64,000 bases of DNA, taken from assembly GCA_035537875.1 (NCBI GenBank), contig DATLLJ010000085.1, positions 6,558-70,557 on the forward strand, read 5' to 3'. Origin of the DNA: DATLLJ01 sp035537875. Its GTDB lineage: Bacteria; Acidobacteriota; Vicinamibacteria; Vicinamibacterales; CAVVIG01. The notes beneath the pieces are model-generated. The model saw only the letters and a program-made list of their open reading frames with translations, did no database searches and was not told the origin of the DNA. How positions within the stretch are numbered: position 1 is the first letter of the stretch; every line of letters starts with the position of its first letter. Positions 1-8,239 of this stretch are shown one piece after another. A program made the position numbers and the translations under genes.

Positions 1-946
1 GCGTTCGCATGCTGCCCAGTTCGTTGAGAGCCCAGGTGTTTCCGGTGACGAGAGGGAGGGCAAAGTCGACGCCCAACGCGCGCACGAAGGCCAATGACAG
101 CGCGAGTACCACAAAAATGCCGAAGGTCGGCTTGATCAAGCGCCGACGGAAGCACCCAGCCGAGACAGGAAGCAGCGCCAGCCCCACCGTTCCGCAGAGC
201 AACGCGAAGGTGCCGCCAAGCATTCCTGGAAGAAACCGAACGGAATATTCCTTCAACATCGCGATCCGATCTTCGGGAGAATTGATCATCCACCGGAGGT
301 CGGCCACCTGTTGCACGTGGGACGATGCCCAATAAGCCAGCGCCAGGGCCGAAAGCAGCGGAATCACCGACACGATCGCCCAACGTCCCCTGCGCCTTCC
401 CCAGCCCCCCGGAGCCACGAGCAATGTCAGGAACATGGCAATCGGGGTGACCACGCCAGGCAGCCGTACGGCGATACTGAGTGCCGCAAACACGGCGGCC
501 CAGACGAGCCAGCCCACGCTCTGATGGCGAATGGCGCGAACCATCGCGAGGCTCGCCAGGATCGTCAGGCTGACAAACGGCACGTCGGTCATGAACGAGA
601 CGGCCAGCACCGCGTAGACGGGGTAGACAGCCAGGCTCGCGGCCCCAACGAGCGCGGTGGCGCGCGGCACGTCGAGTTCCCGGAGCAACAGATAAAGGGC
701 GCCCAGACCGACGAGCGCAATCAGCACTGTGGACACTCTTAGCGCCGTGAACGAAAACCCAAACAGAAAAGACACGAGCGCGCCCCAGACAATCTGGGCC
801 ACGTTGAGGTGGGTCGACAAATCGAGCACTTCGATGCGGCCGGTCTTCAGAAAGTTCTCAACCGACCACGCGTACACCCAGTCATCGACGAACGGCGTGT
901 TCTGAAACGGCGGCCAGCCGTCGCCAACTGTCGGGCTCACGTTCAC
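1..946 (-). CDS. Membrane glycosyltransferase, GT39/ArnT-like, partial (C-terminus beyond window)
   Basis: The minus strand is open from a GTG at 946 to the window edge, about 315 codons, with no stop. The product is strongly hydrophobic with repeated membrane spans. Near its start it has a DDW motif (FVDDWVYAWSVENF), which resembles the acidic first-loop motif of polyprenyl-phosphate-sugar-dependent glycosyltransferases of the GT39/ArnT superfamily. These normally carry a transmembrane helix before that loop, and here it is absent, so the N-terminus looks short. A TAA directly precedes the GTG. An ATG at 960 has a good GGAGG 7 bases upstream, but its frame stops after five codons. A one-base error or a real frameshift could therefore separate the true start from this frame. 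Family assignment is by resemblance; substrate unknown. Confidence 0.6.
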   Translation of the reverse strand, partial: MNVSPTVGDGWPPFQNTPFVDDWVYAWSVENFLKTGRIEVLDLSTHLNVAQIVWGALVSFLFGFSFTALRVSTVLIALVGLGALYLLLRELDVPRATALVGAASLAVYPVYAVLAVSFMTDVPFVSLTILASLAMVRAIRHQSVGWLVWAAVFAALSIAVRLPGVVTPIAMFLTLLVAPGGWGRRRGRWAIVSVIPLLSALALAYWASSHVQQVADLRWMINSPEDRIAMLKEYSVRFLPGMLGGTFALLCGTVGLALLPVSAGCFRRRLIKPTFGIFVVLALSLAFVRALGVDFALPLVTGNTWALNELGSMRT

Positions 947-1140
947 TTAGAACCTGGCATGCGATGCCTCCAAGACGTCCGTTGTCTGTTAGTGTGGCCC
1001 GCGCGGCGATTCAGAGTGGTGATTTCTTTCTCGATTGCTATCTGGGTCGGCCTGTTCCTGAAGATCCCCATGTGGTGAACCTCGACCGTGCGAGCTGGCA
1101 GGGGAGTTGCTTGGTAATTGACAGGAGGCAATGACCCATT

Positions 1141-1449
1141 ATGCCAGCCTCGACGTTCAAGTACATCGCAGCGGCGGGTGTGGCGATTGAAGGAGTTCCC
1201 ACCGAAGGGATGACGATTCGCGCGGCGACGGGACGGGCTCTGGGACGCTTGGGGGGGTTCATCGTCGATGCCGCCGAGCAGCACATCCGTTACTTCGTCG
1301 TTCGCCGGCCCGGGTTGTTTGGAAAGACGGGAGTCCTGCCATTTTCCATACCTCGGGTGGACCTGGACGGGCGCGCCATCGAGATTGACGTGAACGATCA
1401 GGAGCTGCGGCAACTGCGCAACTTGTCACCCGATGCGCTGATCGCCTGA
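1141..1449 (+). CDS. PRC-barrel domain protein
   Basis: This 102-residue cytoplasmic protein starts at an ATG with AGGAGG about 12 bases upstream. Residues 15-90 look like a single PRC-barrel: a beta-rich segment with a GRxLGRLGGFIVDA stretch followed by a YFVVRRPG strand. PRC-barrel domains occur in the RNA maturation factor RimM and in the photosynthetic reaction centre H subunit. Stand-alone copies like this one are common in soil bacteria and mostly have no assigned role. No signal peptide or membrane segment is visible. It stands alone between a minus-strand membrane gene and a convergent minus-strand gene, so the context gives no function. Confidence 0.65.
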   Translation: MPASTFKYIAAAGVAIEGVPTEGMTIRAATGRALGRLGGFIVDAAEQHIRYFVVRRPGLFGKTGVLPFSIPRVDLDGRAIEIDVNDQELRQLRNLSPDALIA

Positions 1450-1574
1450 CGAGCTTCGCTGACCTCACCGCTGAGGCTACTGCCGCGTTCATGTTCAGGG
1501 CGGCGGCGGAGGAGAATGTGACGCTCTGGGCGTCAGCATCTGAGGCGATCATCAGGATCGGCGCTGGCGATTTT

Positions 1575-2240
1575 TCACCGGCCGACCTTCCGTTGCAGGT
1601 CTGGCCACCAGACGGTCCAGTGCAGCTCCCCATAGTATTGGGACGCCCTCGCCGGTGACGAATACTCATAGCTGTCCTCGTCAGCGTCGTTGTGTTTGCC
1701 GCCCGGTCCGACAATCTGGTGTGCCACCTCGTGAGCCGCAACCCTGCCAATCCCGCGGCCGATACCTTCGATGATCGTCGGTCGAGACGCCCCCGGCGGT
1801 GCGTACCGTGCGGCTTCAGACGCCACGATGTCGGTCCCGACGAGGGCCGTTCCACCCAGCGGCCCCAGCGGGAGCGCGACACCCGCGTTCGGCAAGCGTC
1901 CCTGGTTTGGCAAGGTTTGAACGACGACGACCCGCCAGAAGCCGTCATTGCCGTCCGCGCCCTCGGCGACACGGAGGCGAAGGCCCGCGAAGGCGGTCTC
2001 CAGTTCCCTGCGACTCATGTCCCTGATCCTCTGGGCCTCGGCCTCAGTGAACGGCCCGCCAATCGCACTGAGCACGGCTGAAGGCAATACGAGCGCATCC
2101 TCGTCGAACCGGAACCCTACGATCGTCGGTGAGCCTTGACAGCGCACCGTCGAGAGGGCGACAAGGATGCTGGCGACCACGACAATCGACCGACGGCCCG
2201 GCTTGTCGCTGAGACGCCCAGTGTCCGTGCGCGATCGCAT
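1575..2240 (-). CDS. Secreted putative zinc metalloprotease (HEXXH)
   Basis: The 221-residue product has a basic N-terminus and one hydrophobic segment (about residues 18-33) that looks like an export signal. A cysteine follows at residue 34, but the preceding residues (STVR) do not fit a standard lipobox. Near residue 170 is HEVAHQIVGPGGKH, a zinc-binding HEXXH followed by a glycine and a third histidine. This resembles metzincin-type sites, although the spacing is not the strict HExxHxxGxxH. I therefore call it a putative extracytoplasmic zinc protease or a catalytically altered relative. It runs divergently from the GIY-YIG gene, with only about 40 bases between the starts. Confidence 0.5.
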   Translation of the reverse strand: MRSRTDTGRLSDKPGRRSIVVVASILVALSTVRCQGSPTIVGFRFDEDALVLPSAVLSAIGGPFTEAEAQRIRDMSRRELETAFAGLRLRVAEGADGNDGFWRVVVVQTLPNQGRLPNAGVALPLGPLGGTALVGTDIVASEAARYAPPGASRPTIIEGIGRGIGRVAAHEVAHQIVGPGGKHNDADEDSYEYSSPARASQYYGELHWTVWWPDLQRKVGR

Positions 2241-2279
2241 GTCCCGCTATTATGGGTCTGCACAGAGGAGGGCCAGGCA

Positions 2280-2549
2280 ATCACCGGACACTTCGTGTAC
2301 ATCGTCCGCTGCGCCGACGGAACGCTCTACAGCGGATACGCGCGCGACGTGCGTGAACGCGAGAAGGTGCACAACAGCGGGCGCGGCGCTCACTACACGG
2401 CGTGCCGTCGACCGGTCATGGTGGTTCACTCCGAATGCTTCGATTCCAAGTCCGAGGCGCTCCAGCGCGAACATCAGCTGAAACGAATGACCAGAGCGAA
2501 GAAGGAAGCGCTGATCGCCGCGGCTATGGTGACCGAAGGAGTATCGTGA
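2280..2549 (+). CDS. GIY-YIG nuclease superfamily protein, apparent ATC start
   Basis: The protein of about 89 residues matches the small stand-alone GIY-YIG family (UPF0213/YhbQ-like). It has VYIVRCADGTLYSGYA near the N-terminus, then an arginine-rich helix, HNSGRGAHYT, and a C-terminal Glu-containing helix ending in LKRMTRAKKEALI. The frame is open upstream but contains no ATG, GTG or TTG at a suitable place. The family normally begins two to five residues before the VYI strand, and exactly there lies ATC at 2280, seven bases after GGAGGG (2267-2272). The next orthodox start is GTG at 2295, which would remove the first beta strand residues. I therefore infer initiation at ATC, or an ATG that mutated or was misread. 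The cellular role of these proteins is poorly defined; DNA repair has been proposed. Confidence 0.7.
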   Translation: MTGHFVYIVRCADGTLYSGYARDVREREKVHNSGRGAHYTACRRPVMVVHSECFDSKSEALQREHQLKRMTRAKKEALIAAAMVTEGVS

Positions 2550-2608
2550 TCAGGCCCGGGGTGTCAGGCTGCAGCGCGATGTCTGACTGCACGGAAGGAT
2601 TGGGAACG

Positions 2609-3116
2609 ATGACCGTCGGAATGCTGCACGTTGTCTGTGGCAAGCTGGCATCAGGAAAAACGACGTTGGCGAAGCAGATCGCGCTGGATGCTGATGGCGT
2701 ACTGATCAGCGAAGATGTGTGGCTGTCTCGGCTTTTTTCCTGGCAGTTCCCATTGGACGTTTCAAGAGTATCTGGAACGATCTGCGTGTCTACGGACTGC
2801 GCTTGCCCCGCACGTCGCAGACTTGCTTCGGCGCGGCATCTCAGTCGTCTTCGACTTTGCCGGGAATACTCCACAAGAACGGCAGTGGGTGCGCTCGATA
2901 TTTCAGGAGGCTTCGGCCGAGCACATTTTGCATTGCATCAACGTATCGGATGCAGCGTGCAAGGAACGGCTCCGACGTCGAAATCTTGAAATTACAGAAG
3001 GTGCACAGGAGACGACCGACGAAGAGTTCGATGCCATCACGAAGTACTTCGTCCCGCCCTCCCAGCATGAAGGATTCCGGATTCAGGAGTATGGAATAGA
3101 GGACGAAGTCATCTAG
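2609..3116 (+). pseudogene. AAA-type P-loop kinase/ATPase, frameshifted at a T6 run
   Basis: The first part, from ATG 2609, reads MTVGMLHVVCGKLASGKTTL, a Walker A loop (GKLASGKTT) followed by SEDVWLSRLF. The continuation is in the +1 frame: residues matching FPGSSHWTFQEYLER, then LRRGISVVFDFAGNTPQERQ and the C-terminal TKYFVPPSQHEGF. Together they match, in order and length (about 168 residues), a family of small ATP-binding proteins annotated as AAA family ATPase, related to zeta-toxin or chloramphenicol-phosphotransferase P-loop kinases. The frames join exactly at TTTTTT (2733-2738); five Ts would restore an intact gene. It is either a pseudogene, a homopolymer sequencing error, or slippage. 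No toxin partner is visible. It follows the GIY-YIG gene by about 60 bases on the same strand. Confidence 0.6.
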
Positions 3117-3431
3117 TTCGCCGCCAAACCGCAATTTGGGACGCCGAGTTGCTGCGGACGACGCTTCGAAAGGCAGGAGCTGGCGTGCGCGATCGAGAAC
3201 GCGAAGGCCCGACTGAAGCCCGGCAGCCAGCCACGAGCGACACTGAATTCGCTCGATCGCGACGATCTCCTTCAGCGCTTCCGTGACGACGCGTAGTCGT
3301 TCATCACATTCGAAGAGGCGTTGAAGGGCGACGTGTATCGCTGAAGTACGACTACAAGGGCCAGAACCCTCGCAGGCGGCTACGGTCGAGCTGCCATGCG
3401 ATCGAACGCCCCTGTAGAACCCAAGAACCCG
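3117..3431. other. Gene-poor stretch with possible coding remnant
   Basis: These 315 bases hold no complete gene that I can support. On the plus strand the end of one frame reads SLDRDDLLQRFRDDA followed by TAG. It continues in the same frame as SFITFEEALKGDVYR before TGA, which looks more like a degraded protein tail than random sequence. I do not recognise the family. A decayed gene with a nonsense codon is the simplest reading. Confidence 0.3.
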
Positions 3432-4919
3432 TCAGTTCCCTGCCGCGACCGCCGGCACCGGCTTGCCGATGAACTGATACAGGTCTGCCTTCGTCGCCAC
3501 GCCAGGACCGTGCAGCGGGAGGATGCGCTCGACGTCCAGCTTCAGCTTCTCGACGTTCTCGACGAAATTCGTCGTGTTCGGGCTGACGACCGCCGGTGGC
3601 TTCGCCCCGGCGGCTGGCGGTGTGTAGAGATCGACCTCGACCAGGATCTTCTCGGTCGGCAGATACGCCATCAGGATGCCGTCGTTGTGGGCGTTGCCCT
3701 CGACCAAATAGAGTTCCAGCGTGCGCCGCTTGTCGGTGATGACGTGCTTGTCGGTGAAGGTCTCGATCTTGAGGGCAGGCGCCTTCTTGGCCAGGGCCAG
3801 CCTGTCGGGGTTCAACGTCCGGGGAGCCGATGGAGACAGGACGCGCTCGTAGAACGCCTTGTTCGTCTCATGGGTCACGATCGTGGCGCCGTGTTCGACA
3901 TAGGTCCGCAGGCCACCGGAATGATCAAAATGATGGTGGGTGTTGATCAGATACCGGATGGGCCCGTTGGTTACTCGTTCGACTTCGCGAATCACTGCCA
4001 GCGACCGCTCCTCGTTCTGCGGACCCTCGATCACGGCGACGAAGTTGTTGAACTGAATCGCGACGCTGTGGTGGCTGCCGCCCATGATGTAGTACACCCC
4101 GTCGGCGACACGCTCCGCCTTGGCGGCGACCGGCTGCGGCGGCGCCGCCGGCGTTTGCGCCTGCTGCGGGGCGATGTTGACCGGCGCGTTGGGCTTGACG
4201 TCGGAGACAACGAGGATGAGCGTGTTGCGACCATCCTGCTTGTTGATGATCGTGGTCGGGAACTTCGCGCCACCGTAATCCTTGTAGTCGCTGAAGTAGG
4301 CCTCCACCTTCATGTCGCCGATGACCGTGTTGTCCACCCACGTTTCGACCTTGGAAATCAGGCTCTGGGCATCGATATAAGCGGCGACCTTGTACTTGTT
4401 CTGCAGCGTGAACGTCGCCATCGTGTAAGGGACCCCGAGCTGGGTCACCGACTCAACGGTGGTTGGATTGGCCGCCGCTCCTTTCAAGAACGCGTAGGGA
4501 GTGAGCCAGACATCGAACTGCTGCCCCCAGGGCGCCCCGGGTGCAATTGTCTGGTCCTGTTTCTGCTCGTTGCCGCCCTGAATTCGTACCGTTTGCACGC
4601 GCGAGGCGGGAGAGCCGGTGGCGCCGAAGTCGACCTCACGGGTGTACGACTTCACCCGAACCAGCGGCCAGTCGGCCTGCGGATTTCTGTTCTGCCCGAT
4701 CCCGGCGTTCGAACCCGAACCCGAGTACTGAATAGTGTTCACGCTGGCAGCGCCCATGGCTTTTTCGACGGCCGCCAGGACGCTCTTGGCATCGGTCGGC
4801 GGCGGCGGTACCGGCTTGGTCTCGGGGGCAGCCGGTTTGGCCTCCTGGGCAAGTGCCATTGCCGGAACAACTGCGGCAGCCATCGTGAGCACAACTACAG
4901 CGATATGCTTTCTGACCAT
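3432..4919 (-). CDS. Secreted metallo-beta-lactamase-fold hydrolase
   Basis: The 495-residue protein begins with a clear Sec signal peptide (about residues 1-25, hydrophobic core then AMALAQ). A proline-rich stretch and a domain of about 250 residues of unknown role follow, then a C-terminal metallo-beta-lactamase fold. The fold's zinc motif is THHHFDHSGG near residue 328, with a further VTHE histidine, a HNDG segment, an acidic VEVDLYTPP and a LPLHGPG histidine, so both metal sites look complete. The start is ATG 4919, with GAGGAG upstream and a good promoter beyond. The substrate is unknown; relatives are annotated broadly as MBL-fold hydrolases, and a role as a true antibiotic-degrading enzyme is not implied. 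It is divergent from truA. Confidence 0.8.
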   Translation of the reverse strand: MVRKHIAVVVLTMAAAVVPAMALAQEAKPAAPETKPVPPPPTDAKSVLAAVEKAMGAASVNTIQYSGSGSNAGIGQNRNPQADWPLVRVKSYTREVDFGATGSPASRVQTVRIQGGNEQKQDQTIAPGAPWGQQFDVWLTPYAFLKGAAANPTTVESVTQLGVPYTMATFTLQNKYKVAAYIDAQSLISKVETWVDNTVIGDMKVEAYFSDYKDYGGAKFPTTIINKQDGRNTLILVVSDVKPNAPVNIAPQQAQTPAAPPQPVAAKAERVADGVYYIMGGSHHSVAIQFNNFVAVIEGPQNEERSLAVIREVERVTNGPIRYLINTHHHFDHSGGLRTYVEHGATIVTHETNKAFYERVLSPSAPRTLNPDRLALAKKAPALKIETFTDKHVITDKRRTLELYLVEGNAHNDGILMAYLPTEKILVEVDLYTPPAAGAKPPAVVSPNTTNFVENVEKLKLDVERILPLHGPGVATKADLYQFIGKPVPAVAAGN

Positions 4920-4960
4920 GGTCGTTCTTTGCTCCTCGAATTCAGGTAAATTGCAGGTAA

Positions 4961-4990
4961 TTATTATTCCAAAGCGGTTTACTTTGGCAA
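4961..4990 (-). promoter_or_regulatory. Candidate sigma-70-type promoter of the MBL-fold gene
   Basis: On the minus strand TTGCCA (4990-4985) and TAATAA (4966-4961) are separated by 18 bases, close to the housekeeping consensus. They lie about 40 bases upstream of the ATG at 4919 in an unusually AT-rich patch. Confidence 0.45.
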
Positions 4991-5024
4991 CACACGGTCC
5001 TTGCACCATGCGACAACGACACGC

Positions 5025-5852
5025 GTGCCGCGCTTCAAGCTGACCATTGAATACGCCGGCGGCCGGTACAGCGGCTGGCAGATTCAACAGAACGCCAGGA
5101 CAATCCAGGGAGAACTCGATCGCGCCGTCCGCGCCGTCACCGGACGGAAGGATTTCGAACTCTACGGATCGGGTCGCACCGACGCCGGCGTCCACGCGCT
5201 GGGACAGGTCGCGCACCTCGACGTCGTGACCAGCCTGCCGCCCGGCATGCTCGAACGTCGGCTGAACGACGAGTTGCCGAGCGACATCAACATCCTCTCA
5301 ACCGCCGTCGTTCCGCACCGTTTTCATGCGCGTTACGACGCGGTGGCCCGCACTTACCTCTATCAGATTTCGCGGCGCCGGACCGCCTTTGCCAAAGCGT
5401 ATGTCTGGTGGGTCAAGGACCCGATCGACGTCAACCGCATGCGCGAGGCGGCCACGCGCTTCGTCGGCATGCGCGATTTTCGGTCCTTTGCTCAAGAGGA
5501 TCGGCCGCCGGCTGAAACCGGGCCTGCCGACGACGGGAAACGATCGACGCTCGTACTGGTGGAGCGGCTGGACATCGCCGAGGAGAACGACCTGGTGCTG
5601 ATCCGGGTCGAAGGGTCCCACTTCCTGTGGAAGATGGTCCGACGCCTCGTGGGTGTGCTGGTGGAGATCGGCCGTGGTGCACTGGAACCCGACGCGGCCG
5701 GGGAATTCCTGGTCACCCCGTCAGGGACGCCCGCACGGCTGACCGCGCCACCGTCTGGCTTGTTCCTGGAGCGGGTCACATACGAAGCGGACAGTCGTCG
5801 CGCCGCTCGTCCGCTTCGCGCGGTTACCCCGCTTCGCTCCGCCGACGGCTGA
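5025..5852 (+). CDS. truA: tRNA pseudouridine(38-40) synthase TruA
   Basis: TruA isomerises uridines 38-40 in the anticodon arm of many tRNAs. The product of about 275 residues starts PRFKLTIEYAGGRYSGWQ, has the catalytic motif GSGRTDAGVHALGQ with the nucleophilic Asp at about residue 53, and later carries RYDAVARTYLY and FLWKMVRRLVG, all typical of the family. I chose GTG 5025, which gives the usual N-terminus. A TTG at 5001 in the same frame would add eight residues, and neither start has a strong Shine-Dalgarno. The 3' end overlaps the convergent DUF3810 gene by 29 bases. The arginine-rich C-terminal tail (RRAARPLRAVTPLR) lies in that overlap and is not part of the conserved fold. Confidence 0.93.
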   Translation: MPRFKLTIEYAGGRYSGWQIQQNARTIQGELDRAVRAVTGRKDFELYGSGRTDAGVHALGQVAHLDVVTSLPPGMLERRLNDELPSDINILSTAVVPHRFHARYDAVARTYLYQISRRRTAFAKAYVWWVKDPIDVNRMREAATRFVGMRDFRSFAQEDRPPAETGPADDGKRSTLVLVERLDIAEENDLVLIRVEGSHFLWKMVRRLVGVLVEIGRGALEPDAAGEFLVTPSGTPARLTAPPSGLFLERVTYEADSRRAARPLRAVTPLRSADG

Positions 5853-6909
5853 TCGACCAATCCGGGCCGAAGCGCACGCCCAGGACGAGCCGGACAACCC
5901 GCGCGTAGCTCGCGACGCCCGATTCGACGCGGTTGGCCTTGAGATACCGGTCGTAGACCTGCCGCCCGGCCGTCGCCAGGCGGGGGCTGATCTGTTCCTC
6001 TATGCGGATGCGGATGGCCGCCAGATCGGCGCGCGGGCCCGAGGCGAGATCCGCCGCGACCGCGACACGCACGTCATCGCGCATCGCGGCGGCGAGCTCC
6101 GAATAGAGGAAGAGCCAGCCGCTGTACTGCGACGGCGGAGACGCGCGCATGCAAGCCAGCCAGCCGACGAAGTTGGCGTCACCTTCGTCGGCCAGCCCGG
6201 CCAGATGGCTCCACTCGTGGGCCAGGACGAAAGGGCGTTCGAAGGGCAGCAGCGCCGTCGAGGCCAGCGTCTCGAGAAAGTACGGATCGGTCATGCCGTC
6301 GGTTGCCGTGCGCCGAAAGTACCAGTCGAGCAACGTCGTTTTAGGACGCCCGACCCGCACGATGCCGGCGCCCCCGATTTCCCGATCGACCCGCGCAAGG
6401 GCGGCGGCCAGCAGCGGGTCGACCGCATCGGGCGCCGGCCAGCCCGCTTCGTGTGCGGCGGGGTGGAGACGGTTCAACTGATTGACCGCCGTCAGCCCCA
6501 GAGCCTTCAGCGCTTCCGCCGTCACCGCGCCTTCATCGAACGCCAGTTTGTCGGCGAGCGGCGTTCGGCGGTAGTTCAACCCCCAGATCAACAGAAAGAA
6601 TATGTAGAAGGAGGCAGCCCACACGACCGTGCGCACGACGATGGTGGCCGCACCGGGCAGCCAGCTCGAGTCGCGATTCAAATCGCGCACGGCGAGCACG
6701 AGCCACCCACCCAACACCACGACGAGCAACAGATCGAATATCGCAAGCGAGGTGAGATTGGAGATCGCCGTCACCTGAGACTGAAGCGCCGGGTAGGCGC
6801 TTGTCGAGTAAAAGCGCTCCACCCCGGCGGGCGACATCGGGGCCGCGGCCGCGGCCGCGGCCAGAACGACGATGAGTGCGCCTTTCCGTCGAACCGCAAG
6901 AGGGCTCAT
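5824..6909 (-). CDS. DUF3810 membrane-anchored putative metallopeptidase
   Basis: The 361-residue protein has an Ala-rich hydrophobic N-terminus and further membrane helices at about 50-73 and 90-109. A soluble domain follows that carries HEWSHLAGLADEGDANF from residue 231, an HEXXH zinc motif followed by the conserved Glu/Asp-Asn-Phe signature of DUF3810. That family is presumed to comprise membrane-bound zinc peptidases, but its substrates are unknown to me. The ATG at 6909 shares a base with the stop codon of the upstream dienelactone hydrolase gene (TGATG), so the two are likely translated together. The C-terminus overlaps truA convergently by 29 bases. Confidence 0.75.
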   Translation of the reverse strand: MSPLAVRRKGALIVVLAAAAAAAPMSPAGVERFYSTSAYPALQSQVTAISNLTSLAIFDLLLVVVLGGWLVLAVRDLNRDSSWLPGAATIVVRTVVWAASFYIFFLLIWGLNYRRTPLADKLAFDEGAVTAEALKALGLTAVNQLNRLHPAAHEAGWPAPDAVDPLLAAALARVDREIGGAGIVRVGRPKTTLLDWYFRRTATDGMTDPYFLETLASTALLPFERPFVLAHEWSHLAGLADEGDANFVGWLACMRASPPSQYSGWLFLYSELAAAMRDDVRVAVAADLASGPRADLAAIRIRIEEQISPRLATAGRQVYDRYLKANRVESGVASYARVVRLVLGVRFGPDWSISRRRSEAG

Positions 6910-7586
6910 CAGGCGTGAAGCTCGCGTCTCAGAAAAGCGAGGGTCTTTGCCCATGCGTCCGAAGCCGCGCGACGATCGTAGACCTCCGGCCGATCGTCGT
7001 TGAAGAACGCGTGCGCGGCGTCGGGATACGTGTGGAACGAATGCGCCTTGCCGAGCTCTGTGAGCCGGCGGTCGAGATCGGCTACGACCTGCGGCGTCAC
7101 GAACGTGTCCTTGCCGGCGAAGATCCCGAGCACGGCGGACTGGAGCGCTGGAAGGTCCGGTTTGACATTGGGATGGCCGCCGTAGAAGACAACGCAGGCG
7201 CCGACCTTGGAATTTCGGCACGCAGCAAACAGCGACAACGCTCCGCCCATACAGAAACCGATCGTCCCGACAGCCGAACCGGTGACCTCCGGCCGCGCCG
7301 CCAGAGCGTCGATCGCGGCCGCAAGATCGCGCGCGGCCTCTTCAATCCGCAAACTCATCATCAGCTTTCCGGCCTCATCGGGTGACTTGGCCGTTCTCCC
7401 ATGAAACAGGTCGGGCGCCAGGGCAACGAACCCCTCCGCGGCAAACCTGTCGGCCACGTTCTCGATGTGCGGGACCAGCCCCCACCATTCCTGAATCACG
7501 ATGACTCCGGGTCCAGGGCTCGCCGGACGCGCCAGGTATCCCGGCGTCATCGTTCCGTTGGCCTTGAACGTAATGCGCTCCCCCAC
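6909..7586 (-). CDS. Dienelactone hydrolase family protein
   Basis: This 225-residue cytoplasmic alpha/beta hydrolase has the family's Cys-Asp-His triad: Cys112 in GFCMGG, Asp160 in AGKDTF and His192 in PDAAHAFF. The QEWWG motif around residue 32 is also conserved. Dienelactone hydrolases open the lactone ring in chlorocatechol degradation, but most genomic copies, including isolated ones like this, act on unidentified esters or lactones. I placed the start at GTG 7586, four bases after GAGGAGGA. An in-frame start further upstream (7670) would add 28 poorly conserved residues. It is translationally linked to the DUF3810 gene. Confidence 0.85.
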   Translation of the reverse strand: MGERITFKANGTMTPGYLARPASPGPGVIVIQEWWGLVPHIENVADRFAAEGFVALAPDLFHGRTAKSPDEAGKLMMSLRIEEAARDLAAAIDALAARPEVTGSAVGTIGFCMGGALSLFAACRNSKVGACVVFYGGHPNVKPDLPALQSAVLGIFAGKDTFVTPQVVADLDRRLTELGKAHSFHTYPDAAHAFFNDDRPEVYDRRAASDAWAKTLAFLRRELHA

Positions 7587-7748
7587 GATGTCCTCCTCGG
7601 CCGCTCGACTCGCGCGTCGAACCTCGCGGTTCCGATTTGATACGGGTTCGTCTGCCACGGCAAGACCCATATCGACCCGTCGCGTCCGGTCTGAGCCGTG
7701 CAGGCTCAGTGTGGCTCGCCCGATAAGGTAGATCGAGAAAACTGTCGT

Positions 7749-8239
7749 ATGTTCCGACTTTTTTGCTGCGCGCTCGTCACGATCGTGGTCGCTCTGTCGC
7801 TGGACGTTTCAGCGCAATGGCCCCACGTGCTGCCGGGCACGGGTCCTGACGCCTTTGCCACCATCGGCGGCACCGCTCTCGACTCGATAAACGCCCCGCT
7901 GGCCAACGCCAACGTCCGCCTCCGGGACGCGCGCTCGGGCCGGAGCATGGAAATAGTGAGAACCGACCGGGACGGCCTCTTCGCCTTCCGTCCCGTGGAT
8001 CCCGGCAGCTACGTCGTTGAAATCCTACCGAGAACCGGACGTCGGTGCTGGCCGCCAGCCAGGTGCTCAACGTCGAAGCGGCCCAGGTCGCCTCTGTAAC
8101 AGTCAGGCTTCCCTTCAGGGCCACGGGGCTGCTCGGAATTTCGCCGTCAACCGCCAGCGTCGTTGCCGCAGAAGCGGCGCTCGCTGGGATCCTGTTGATC
8201 CATATTACGGGCACGGCGACGTGCGACACCCTCCAGTAG
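7749..8239 (+). pseudogene. Small secreted carboxypeptidase-regulatory-like protein, frameshifted
   Basis: ATG 7749 starts a signal peptide (hydrophobic core to LDVSAQ). A short beta-sandwich follows with GTALDSINAPLANANVRLRD and DGLFAFRPVDPGSYVVEIL, the hallmark of carboxypeptidase-regulatory-like (CarboxypepD_reg) domains. After about 8028 this frame turns into arginine-rich nonsense, while the frame one base behind continues naturally: ENRTSVLAASQVLNVEAAQ, a conserved VRLPFR strand, an Ala-rich hydrophobic segment, and a stop at 8239. One missing base near 8028-8030 explains both halves. Intact relatives are, from memory, common in Vicinamibacteria. Whether the lesion is real or a sequence error cannot be told from this window. 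Confidence 0.55.

Noticed and set aside
2280..2549. Homing endonuclease or mobile intron nuclease
   Set aside because: The protein is only a minimal GIY-YIG domain of the small chromosomal family, with no DNA-recognition extension or intron structure.
3396..4949. Long plus-strand open frame opposite the MBL-fold gene
   Set aside because: Antisense shadow in GC-rich DNA; the minus strand has a signal peptide and a full zinc motif.
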